Part shown: positions 1 through 6,762 of the stretch, piece after piece
How positions within the stretch are numbered: the stretch's first letter is position 1
Layout of the letters: each line of letters begins with the position of its first letter
Assembly (NCBI GenBank): GCA_011321895.1
Contig: DROK01000078.1
Location: 1-6,762, forward strand
Direction: 5' to 3'
Source: Thermodesulfatator atlanticus
GTDB taxonomy: Bacteria; Desulfobacterota; Thermodesulfobacteria; Thermodesulfobacteriales; Thermodesulfatatoraceae
DNA: 6,762 nt
The notes under the pieces: model-generated
What the model saw: the letters and a program-made list of their open reading frames with translations, nothing else
The model's database searches: none
What the model was told of the DNA's origin: nothing
Position numbers and translations under genes: made by a program

Positions 1-454
1 AAAGCATTCCGCCCTGGTCCAGATCAGTGGCGGCCACCAGAAGAATCAGGGGAAAAGCCCAGGCAGAAAGATAGAGAAAACTTTTAAGTTCCAGGGGTTC
101 TCCCTCGTTACGGTGCAAGACCAATGCGGCCAAAACGATGAGGACCAGCTTGGCCACCTCCGAGGGTTGAATACTCACTCCGGGCAAATGTAACCACCGG
201 GTGTGCTTCCACGCCAGGAAAGAGAGGACCACCAACAAAACAAGGTAAACGATAAAAATCAGCCGTACCGAAAGGATTTTTTGGTAATCAGAGAGGGCAA
301 GCGCTACCAGCGCCACCCCGCCCAAACCAAACCAGAGGAGCTGTTTTTTAAACAGCATCCCGCCCATGGTAGCACTTGCCTGGTTCAAGGCCCCGGCCAG
401 GACGAGAAAAAGGGTAATCAACAAGATAGACCAGCTCCATCTGGGCCACTTCAT
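1..454 (-). CDS. rodA: Rod shape-determining protein RodA (SEDS glycosyltransferase), 5' part only
   Basis: RodA is the SEDS-family peptidoglycan glycosyltransferase that polymerises lipid II in side-wall synthesis together with PBP2. Only the first 151 codons are here; the gene runs off the left edge, and family members are usually about 370 residues. Reading from ATG at 454, I see a first hydrophobic helix (about residues 7-24, WSILLITLFLVLAGAL), a KQLLWFGLGG segment starting a second helix (about 37-54), a third helix (about 61-81), and then RWLHLPGVSIQPSEVAKL. The QPSE-x-AK motif is a strong signature of RodA/FtsW. The catalytic Asp region lies outside the window. The start codon overlaps the mrdA stop as ATGA, which supports both the start and translational coupling to PBP2; an internal ATG at residue 30 would remove the first helix. 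The position right after mrdA favours RodA over FtsW. The usual PDLGTA-type motif reads LDQGGM here, which is unusual. Confidence 0.93.
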   Translation of the reverse strand, partial: MKWPRWSWSILLITLFLVLAGALNQASATMGGMLFKKQLLWFGLGGVALVALALSDYQKILSVRLIFIVYLVLLVVLSFLAWKHTRWLHLPGVSIQPSEVAKLVLIVLAALVLHRNEGEPLELKSFLYLSAWAFPLILLVAATDLDQGGML

Positions 455-2295
455 GAGCTTGACCCCTGCCCTTCAAAATAAAAACGTAAAAACTTACCGG
501 CCAAGGGGGCGGCGGCCGAGCCGCCGTGGCCTCCATGTTCTACGAATACCACCAAGACGATTTCTGGTTTTTCCGCCGGGGCAAAGGCCATGAACCAGGC
601 GTGGTCTCTCTTGAGATAAGGTAATTTTTCGCTCTTGATCCGCTTTTTCATCCCCACCACCTGGGCCGTACCGGTTTTGCCCCCTACGGTTATTTTTTTG
701 AGTCTGGCCGCCCGTCCCGTGCCGTGTTCCCCGTTTACCGCCGCCACCAGGCCCTTTTTTAGCCACCGCAGGGTCTGGGCCGTGGCGGGTAATTTCCCCT
801 CCTCAACCGGGCCTTCCTCCCGCCAGACCTCCCCGTAAGCATCCAATATCTGCTGGACGTACCAGGGTTTGAAGAGGTGGCCACCGTTGACCAGGGCGGC
901 CAGAAATTTGGCCAATTGTAGCGGGGTAACCGTGAGGGCCCCCTGACCAATAGCAACGTTTAGGGTCTCCCCTTTTTGCCAGGGGACCTTAAAAACCCTC
1001 AGTTTCCAGGCCCTATCCGGGACCAGACCCGCCTTCTCCCCGGGCATACCAAGGCCCGTGGGACGGCCAAAACCGCAAGCCCGGGCCACCTGGGAGAGGG
1101 TATCTATGCCTACCGCCTCCCCAAGCTGGTAAAAATAGGTGTCACAGGAAACCTCTATGGCCTCTACCAGAGAAACCTTGCCGTGGCCTCCCGGACGCCA
1201 ACACCGGAAAAGTCTCCGGCCCAGACGGTAATAACCGGGGCAAAAGATCACCTTCTGCGGGGTAATAACCCCCTTTTCCAAGGCTGCCAGGGCCGTGACC
1301 AACTTGAAGGTAGAGCCAGGGTGATATGGCAGAAGGGCCTTGTTGAGTAAGGGATGTTTTACATCCCGGTTAATTTTTCGCCATTCCTCATGGGAGAAAC
1401 CTTCCAAAAAACGGGCTGGATTAAGCCCGGGAGCACTTACCAGGGCGAGCAGCCTTCCGTCACGGGGATCAAGGAGCACCATGGCCCCGGAACGCCCCGA
1501 TAGCAACGCATAAAGTTTGCGTTCAAAAACACTGTCCACCGTCAACACCAGCGATTTCCCTATCTGGGGGGCCTCCTCAGCCACCACCCTCCTTATCCGG
1601 CCCCGGGCGTCTACCTCCACCAAACGGCGCCCCTTTTTGCCCCGCAGGTATTGCTCAAACTGGGCCTCGACGCCAGCCCGTCCCAAGAAATCGCTGGCCT
1701 CAAAACCCGAAGAGGCAAGCCTTTTGAGTTCGGAAGCATTGATCCGGGAGACATAACCTAAGAGATGAAAACCGGCCTCCCCCAAAGGATAATACCTTTT
1801 GGGCTCGACCCGGATCTCAACCCCCGGCAGGAAAAAACGCCTGGCCGCTATCTTGGCCACCAAATCCCGGTCCAGATCTTCTTTGAGGAGAACCGGGTTC
1901 CCCAGGGAACCGCGTCTTAAGACCAAATAACGTTGCTTAAGCCCGGGGAATTCTTCTCCCAGAAGCTCAGCCAGGCGCTTTAATACCTTATCTCCCTGCG
2001 GCCCCTTTACCGTCCCGGGGTCCACAAAAAGGGAAAAAGAGGGGGTATTCCCTGCCAAAAGGAGCCCCCGGCGGTCATAAATGTTGCCCCGGGGGGCCGC
2101 CAGGGTGATAACCTTAAGGCTCCTTTTACGGGCCAGTTCCCGGTAATAAGGGCCTTTGATGATCTGTAAAAAAAGGAGTTTTAACCACAAACCCAAAAAG
2201 GCCAAAAAAAGGAACACCGTTATCCAGCGTAGACGCTGGACAAAAAGCTCATCAATATCTGCTTTAGTTCTCTTTAATTGATATCTGGAAAACAT
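451..2295 (-). CDS. mrdA: Penicillin-binding protein 2 (class B transpeptidase of the elongasome)
   Basis: PBP2 is the membrane-anchored, periplasmic DD-transpeptidase that cross-links peptidoglycan made by RodA during elongation. The product is 614 residues, close to the usual 600-650. It has a short cytoplasmic N-terminus, one membrane anchor (about residues 22-46), a pedestal/dimerisation domain starting with PRGNIYDRRG at 68-77, and a transpeptidase domain from about 250. The three active-site motifs are intact: STFK at 328-331 (nucleophile Ser328), SCD at 383-385 and KTG at 540-542. The C-terminal EHGGHGGSAAAP (586-597) is typical of PBP2. Cys352, Cys365, His371 and Cys384 lie where a zinc site has been described in some PBP2 proteins. 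The ATG at 2295 lies 32 bases inside the mreD 3' end and has no clear Shine-Dalgarno sequence, so initiation is probably coupled to mreD. The next Met is far inside the protein, so this start is secure. Expected target of mecillinam-type beta-lactams (family knowledge). Confidence 0.97.
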   Translation of the reverse strand: MFSRYQLKRTKADIDELFVQRLRWITVFLFLAFLGLWLKLLFLQIIKGPYYRELARKRSLKVITLAAPRGNIYDRRGLLLAGNTPSFSLFVDPGTVKGPQGDKVLKRLAELLGEEFPGLKQRYLVLRRGSLGNPVLLKEDLDRDLVAKIAARRFFLPGVEIRVEPKRYYPLGEAGFHLLGYVSRINASELKRLASSGFEASDFLGRAGVEAQFEQYLRGKKGRRLVEVDARGRIRRVVAEEAPQIGKSLVLTVDSVFERKLYALLSGRSGAMVLLDPRDGRLLALVSAPGLNPARFLEGFSHEEWRKINRDVKHPLLNKALLPYHPGSTFKLVTALAALEKGVITPQKVIFCPGYYRLGRRLFRCWRPGGHGKVSLVEAIEVSCDTYFYQLGEAVGIDTLSQVARACGFGRPTGLGMPGEKAGLVPDRAWKLRVFKVPWQKGETLNVAIGQGALTVTPLQLAKFLAALVNGGHLFKPWYVQQILDAYGEVWREEGPVEEGKLPATAQTLRWLKKGLVAAVNGEHGTGRAARLKKITVGGKTGTAQVVGMKKRIKSEKLPYLKRDHAWFMAFAPAEKPEIVLVVFVEHGGHGGSAAAPLAGKFLRFYFEGQGSSS

Positions 2296-2767
2296 CTTTC
2301 ATAAAGGAGACTTGACAGAATGACCAGCACAAAAAGCCCCAAAAAAGCGTAAACAAACAAAATTTCCCTACAAAATAAAAACTATAAACCGGTAAAGACA
2401 GCTCAAAAACCAGAGGAAGGAACCAGAGTCTCAAAATTTCACATAGAACAATGGTGAAAATGAGGCTGATAAGGGCGGGAAAAAAGCCTTTTAAAGCGAG
2501 CTTTTTAGCAAATTGATAGAAGATAAACAGGGAAACAAAATAGGCTATTACCGTAACCCCTGGAACAAGGGAAGAAAAAGCATCCACTACCAAACCGCAA
2601 ATCAAAACCAAAAAAAGATACAATAATAAATGAAGGCGCCAAAACATCCCTCCCAGAAGAAAGGGGAAAAAGGGGTCAAAAGAAAAATGCAGCCCCAGGA
2701 AGGACAGCCACTGGTAAAACCAGAATATGACAAACAAAGACAGGCCAAAAATCAGGTCTTTTTTCAT
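2264..2767 (-). CDS. mreD: Rod shape-determining membrane protein MreD
   Basis: MreD is a small polytopic inner-membrane protein of the Rod complex that associates with MreC and modulates its activation of PBP2/RodA. The product is 167 residues, the normal size, and almost wholly hydrophobic. I see about five to six membrane segments, roughly at 4-20, 22-37, 41-63, 70-86, 93-116 and 124-150. The stretch CGLVVDAFSSLVPGV (57-71) fits the family pattern of a Gly and Asp between two helices. Assignment rests on this, on size and on the slot between mreC and mrdA. The ATG at 2767 overlaps the mreC stop as ATGA. The 3' end overlaps mrdA by 32 bases. The gene is far more AT-rich than its neighbours (16 G+C in 60 bases at 2341-2400), and 31 of its 167 residues are Phe. 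It contains several runs of six or seven A/T. MreD sequences diverge quickly, so weak similarity to relatives is expected. Confidence 0.92.
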   Translation of the reverse strand: MKKDLIFGLSLFVIFWFYQWLSFLGLHFSFDPFFPFLLGGMFWRLHLLLYLFLVLICGLVVDAFSSLVPGVTVIAYFVSLFIFYQFAKKLALKGFFPALISLIFTIVLCEILRLWFLPLVFELSLPVYSFYFVGKFCLFTLFWGFLCWSFCQVSFMKDVFQISIKEN

Positions 2768-3615
2768 TTAAGACGCACTCTCAAAAGCACCAAAACTTCT
2801 TCTAATTTTTGAAAATCAACGGCAGGCTTTACCTCTATGGGGCGGAAAAGGCCCCTGGTGCGCCCTGGATAAATCTTGACCACCCTCCCCAAAAGGAGCC
2901 CTTTGGGAAAGATCCCGTCAAGCCCGGAGGTAACGATGAGATCGTTTTCGCGTACGTCAGCTTCCGCAGAAACGTAATCTAGCAGGCAGAGCTCTTTGCC
3001 CTGTCCCCTCAGCAGGCCCCTTTCCCGCGACCTCTGTACCAAGGCGTCTACGGCAAAGGAAGGATCGGTAAGCAAAAGGACTTTGGCGTAACGTCTTTCC
3101 ACCGCTACCACCTGGCCCACCACGCCAGCGGGCCCGTAGGGCGTGTAAGCCAGGACCGGCATTTCGGGAAGGATATTATCGTCTAAACCCTTATCTATCA
3201 GGATCAAGCCCTGCCAGCTGCCCAGGGGTTTCCCGACCACGTGGGCCACCACCGGGGTTTGACCGTGGAGATCCCGTGCGACTCTCAAGAGTTTGCGCAA
3301 GCGCTGGTTTTCATAAAAGGCCTCTTTGGCCCGGGCTAGCTCCGCTTCAAGGTAAGAGACCTTCTGGCGCAACTTTTCATTTTCTTCTTCCACCCCGACG
3401 AGGAAAAGATATTTCTGCCAGAATTTACGCAACCCAAGCCCGCCTAAAGCGGCACTTTTGCTAACCGGCCCCGCCCCCTTCAAGACGATCCTTTCCCCCA
3501 GCGAGAGCCGGGAAGGCCCCTTAAGGCCGGCGTAGATCAAGACCAACACGGCTAACCCTGAAAATAGCAGCAGGAGGTTTAAAAAGATTTTCTTGCGTGG
3601 GGTCTTAAACGGCAC
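2764..3615 (-). CDS. mreC: Cell shape-determining protein MreC
   Basis: MreC is a bitopic membrane protein whose periplasmic part binds PBP2 and switches on the RodA-PBP2 pair. The product is 283 residues, typical for the family. It has a basic N-terminus (MPFKTPRKK), one membrane helix (about 10-30), a coiled coil (about 75-112, rich in Glu, Lys and Leu heptads such as EENEKLRQKVSYLEAEL) and a beta-rich C-terminal domain. Within that domain DLIVTSGLDGIFPKGLLLG (225-243) is a clear MreC hallmark. The start is GTG at 3615, four bases after the mreB stop. No ATG, GTG or TTG lies upstream in frame before a stop codon, and no good Shine-Dalgarno sequence is visible, so translation probably depends on ribosomes finishing mreB. 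The end overlaps mreD as ATGA. The GTG start with poor ribosome binding could keep MreC below MreB, which fits MreB being the more abundant component (inference). Confidence 0.96.
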   Translation of the reverse strand: MPFKTPRKKIFLNLLLLFSGLAVLVLIYAGLKGPSRLSLGERIVLKGAGPVSKSAALGGLGLRKFWQKYLFLVGVEEENEKLRQKVSYLEAELARAKEAFYENQRLRKLLRVARDLHGQTPVVAHVVGKPLGSWQGLILIDKGLDDNILPEMPVLAYTPYGPAGVVGQVVAVERRYAKVLLLTDPSFAVDALVQRSRERGLLRGQGKELCLLDYVSAEADVRENDLIVTSGLDGIFPKGLLLGRVVKIYPGRTRGLFRPIEVKPAVDFQKLEEVLVLLRVRLK

Positions 3616-3619
3616 AGAT

Positions 3620-4724
<1,105 letters not shown>

Positions 4725-4740
4725 GACAGAGAGAAGAAGA

Positions 4741-4745
4741 GGAGG
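4741..4745 (+). promoter_or_regulatory. Ribosome binding site of amrB
   Basis: GGAGG, six bases before the ATG at 4752, is a near-perfect Shine-Dalgarno sequence. It fixes the amrB start and rules out the longer open frame that extends back to 4584 through the mreB start. Confidence 0.85.
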
Positions 4746-4751
4746 GAAAAG

Positions 4752-5555
4752 ATGGTACGTTTGCCCGCCGTTGCCGGACGTTTCTATGAGGCCGACCCTT
4801 CCCTTTTACAGAGGGAAATTGAGGCTTACCTTATCCCCGGACTCCCCAAAGAGGAAGCGATTGCCGCGGTCTGTCCCCACGCAGGATATATGTATTCCGG
4901 CCACGTAGCCGGGGCGGTCTACAGCCGGCTTATCATCCCCGACCAGGTGGTCATTTTGGGCCCCAATCATACGGGGCTTGGGGCGCCGGCGGCCATTATG
5001 ACCCGGGGAGAATGGCAGATGCCCTTCGGCCCGGTCCCCATCGCCAGCAAGCTGGCCACCCGTATACTGAGTTTAAGCCAGGTGCTGGAAGACGACGCCG
5101 AAGCCCATCTTTACGAACACTCCCTAGAAGTCCAGGTCCCCTTTCTCCAGTATTTAAACCCCAGGGTCTCCATCGTCCCCATCTGCCTTTCTGCTCTCCC
5201 CCTGGAAGCCCTGGAAGATATCGGGTTAGCCATCGCCCGGGCCGTCTCTGAGGCCGAAGAACCGACCCTCCTGGTAGCCAGCACCGATATGAGTCACTAC
5301 GTGCCTCACGAAGTGGCCAAGGCCAAGGACGCCCTGGCCATCGAAAGGATCCTTCTTCTCGATCATTTGGGGTTGCTTGAAGTGGTAAAAAGGGAGCGGA
5401 TCAGCATGTGTGGGGTATACCCCACCGCAGCCACCATAGTGGCGGCCAGGGCCCTGGGTGCCAGAAAGGGGGAACTGGTCAAGTACGCCACCTCTGGGGA
5501 GGTCTCAGGAGATTTTTATCAGGTAGTGGGTTACGCCGGCATCATAATCCGTTAA
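4752..5555 (+). CDS. amrB: Memo-family protein, AmmeMemoRadiSam system protein B
   Basis: This 267-residue protein belongs to the Memo family (related in fold to LigB-type non-heme iron dioxygenases), called AmmeMemoRadiSam system protein B in bacteria when linked to an AMMECR1-domain protein and a radical SAM enzyme. Its biochemical role in bacteria is not settled; human MEMO1 binds metal and is linked to redox signalling. The residues matching the MEMO1 metal and active-site set are all present: His43 in CPHAGYMYSG, His73 in LGPNHTG, Asp179 and His182 in STDMSHYV, and Cys220 in SMCGVYPTA. The conserved EHSLEVQVPFL (122-132) is also there. There is no signal peptide or membrane segment, so it is likely cytoplasmic. 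Start at ATG 4752 rests on the GGAGG at 4741. It is the first gene of a rightward pair with gltX and diverges from mreB. The AmmeA and radical SAM partners are not in the window. Confidence 0.93.
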   Translation: MVRLPAVAGRFYEADPSLLQREIEAYLIPGLPKEEAIAAVCPHAGYMYSGHVAGAVYSRLIIPDQVVILGPNHTGLGAPAAIMTRGEWQMPFGPVPIASKLATRILSLSQVLEDDAEAHLYEHSLEVQVPFLQYLNPRVSIVPICLSALPLEALEDIGLAIARAVSEAEEPTLLVASTDMSHYVPHEVAKAKDALAIERILLLDHLGLLEVVKRERISMCGVYPTAATIVAARALGARKGELVKYATSGEVSGDFYQVVGYAGIIIR

Positions 5556-5562
5556 AATAGGC

Positions 5563-5580
5563 CCCCTAAGTGAAAGGGGA
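5563..5580 (+). promoter_or_regulatory. gltX ribosome binding site with overlapping inverted repeat
   Basis: AGGGGA (5575-5580) lies five bases before the gltX ATG at 5586 and is a good ribosome binding site. CCCCT (5563-5567) and AGGGG (5575-5579) form a perfect 5-base inverted repeat with a 7-base loop, so a transcript hairpin would cover the site. No T-run follows, so it is not an intrinsic terminator. A regulatory role is inference; ribosomes finishing amrB at 5555 lie only a few bases upstream of the stem and could affect its folding. Confidence 0.45.
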
Positions 5581-5585
5581 AAGTC

Positions 5586-6762
5586 ATGAGCAAGGTGAAG
5601 ACCCGTTTTCCGCCAAGCCCGACAGGGCACCTCCATTTAGGTGGGGCCCGTACCGCCCTTTTTAACTGGCTTTTTGCCAGACACCACGGGGGCGTCTTCC
5701 TCCTGCGCTTTGAAGACACGGACCGGGAAAGAAGCCGGCAGGAATACGTGGACTCCATCAAAGAGGCCCTGGAATGGCTTGAACTTTTCTGGGACGAAGG
5801 CCCCTATTTCCAAACGGAGCGGCTCGAAATTTACGCCCAATTTGCCCAGAAACTGGTAGAGGAAGGCAAGGCCTATTACTGCGAATGCCCTCCGGAAGTC
5901 CTGGAACAAAAGAGAAAAGAGGCCCTGGCTGAGGGACGCAAACCCAAATACGACGGGACCTGTCGGGAAAAAGGCCTGGGGCCAGGCCCTGGCCGGGTCC
6001 TGAGATTCAAATGCCCCCAGATAGGGACCACCGTGGTGGAAGACCTCATCCGGGGGCCGGTGGCCTTTGACCACCAGGAACTGGACGATTTCGTGCTCAT
6101 GCGCCCTGACGGCACCCCCACCTATCAGTTCGCGGTGGTAGTAGACGACTTGACCATGGGGATCACCCACGTCATCCGGGGTGACGACCACCTTTCCAAC
6201 ACCCCCAAACAAATCCTCCTTTTTGAAGCCTTGGGGGCCACCCCTCCCAAGTACGCCCACGTACCCATGATCTTGGGGCCTGACGGGACCAGGCTTTCCA
6301 AACGGCACGGGGCCTTGTCCATCCTGGCGTACCGTGACGAAGGCTATCTCCCCCAGGCCATGCGTAATTACCTGGTACGTTTGGGGTGGTCATACGGCGA
6401 TCAGGAAATTTTCAGCCTGGAAGAGATGATCGAGAAATTCGATCTTTCCCGGGTTTCCAAATCCCCGGCCCGCTTTGATCCAGACAAACTGCTCGCCCTC
6501 AACGCCCATTACCTCCGCCAGGAACCTACTGAACGTTTGGCGGAGATGGTGCGACCTTTCTTAAAAGACCTGGGAGTTGAGCCTCCGGAGCCGCAAGACC
6601 CGAAATTTTTAAAGGCCGTGGAGACCGTAAAACCCAGGGCCCGCACCCTCAAAGAGATGGCCCAGATGATGCTCTTTTACTTCGTCCCGGAAATCACTTA
6701 CGAGGAAAAGGCGGCCCGCAAGTTTTTGACCCCAAAAATCATGCCTATATTGGCCGAATTAA
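5586..6762 (+). CDS. gltX: Glutamyl-tRNA synthetase, 3' end cut by window
   Basis: GluRS is the cytoplasmic class I synthetase that charges tRNA(Glu), and in organisms lacking GlnRS also tRNA(Gln) for later amidation. 392 codons are present of the usual 465-490; the frame is open at the right edge. The catalytic Rossmann domain starts with RFPPSPTGHLHLGGARTALF (7-26), whose H17-G20 is the HIGH-type signature. FEDTD follows at 42-46, and RLSKRHGA (236-243) is the KMSKS-type loop. HVIRGDDHLSNTPKQ (195-209) is also characteristic of GluRS. Residues from about 310 onward are the start of the helical anticodon-binding part. Cys99, Cys101 and Cys126 match three ligands of the zinc site of E. coli-type GluRS, but the fourth position is Glu128, not His. 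Start at ATG 5586 follows AGGGGA; the 30-base gap after amrB suggests co-transcription. I cannot tell a discriminating from a non-discriminating enzyme. Confidence 0.96.
   Translation, partial: MSKVKTRFPPSPTGHLHLGGARTALFNWLFARHHGGVFLLRFEDTDRERSRQEYVDSIKEALEWLELFWDEGPYFQTERLEIYAQFAQKLVEEGKAYYCECPPEVLEQKRKEALAEGRKPKYDGTCREKGLGPGPGRVLRFKCPQIGTTVVEDLIRGPVAFDHQELDDFVLMRPDGTPTYQFAVVVDDLTMGITHVIRGDDHLSNTPKQILLFEALGATPPKYAHVPMILGPDGTRLSKRHGALSILAYRDEGYLPQAMRNYLVRLGWSYGDQEIFSLEEMIEKFDLSRVSKSPARFDPDKLLALNAHYLRQEPTERLAEMVRPFLKDLGVEPPEPQDPKFLKAVETVKPRARTLKEMAQMMLFYFVPEITYEEKAARKFLTPKIMPILAEL

Noticed and set aside
203..481. 92-codon plus-strand frame at the left end
   Set aside because: It is antisense to rodA, whose QPSE motif and ATGA junction with mrdA show which strand is coding; its product is low-complexity and charged.
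976..1350. 124-codon open frame on the plus strand inside mrdA
   Set aside because: Antisense to the transpeptidase domain and without a recognisable feature.
5563..5579. Inverted repeat between amrB and gltX as an intrinsic terminator
   Set aside because: The stem is only five base pairs, no T-run follows, and it overlaps the gltX ribosome binding site.
5637..6308. 223-codon open frame on the minus strand inside gltX
   Set aside because: It is fully antisense to a gene with intact synthetase motifs, and its protein has no recognisable domain; GC-rich coding DNA readily leaves such antisense frames.

Overview
The window holds seven genes in two divergent transcription units. It has almost no non-coding DNA: a 103-base divergent gap and a 30-base gap. 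The sequence suggests a rod-shaped bacterium with a Gram-negative type of wall-elongation operon. By eye it is GC-rich, except for one AT-rich gene. The lone Memo/AmmeMemoRadiSam B gene and the general look of the proteins would fit a Thermodesulfobacteria or deep Desulfobacterota lineage, possibly thermophilic. That placement is an impression from the sequence, not a computed result.

Minus strand, transcribed right to left (4648 down to 1): mreB, mreC, mreD, mrdA (PBP2) and rodA, the last cut by the left edge. This is the classic Rod-complex (elongasome) operon. MreB filaments on the inner membrane face organise MreC, MreD, the SEDS glycosyltransferase RodA and the transpeptidase PBP2 to insert peptidoglycan along the side wall. 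Packing is very tight: mreB and mreC are 4 bases apart, mreC/mreD share an ATGA overlap, mreD/mrdA overlap by 32 bases, and mrdA/rodA share another ATGA overlap. This points to translational coupling.

Plus strand, left to right (4752 to 6762): a Memo-family gene (AmmeMemoRadiSam system protein B, amrB) with intact putative metal ligands, then 30 bases later gltX, encoding glutamyl-tRNA synthetase and cut by the right edge after 392 codons. The 103-base gap between mreB and amrB can hold weak back-to-back promoters whose -35 boxes abut.

I found no CRISPR array, mobile element, tRNA, rRNA or clearly novel system. The points most worth a second look are the lone Memo gene tied to gltX and divergent from the shape operon, small hairpins that would cover the ribosome binding sites of mreB and gltX, a Cys/His cluster in PBP2 matching a zinc site described in some PBP2 proteins, an incomplete zinc-site pattern in GltX, and an extremely Phe-rich, AT-rich mreD.
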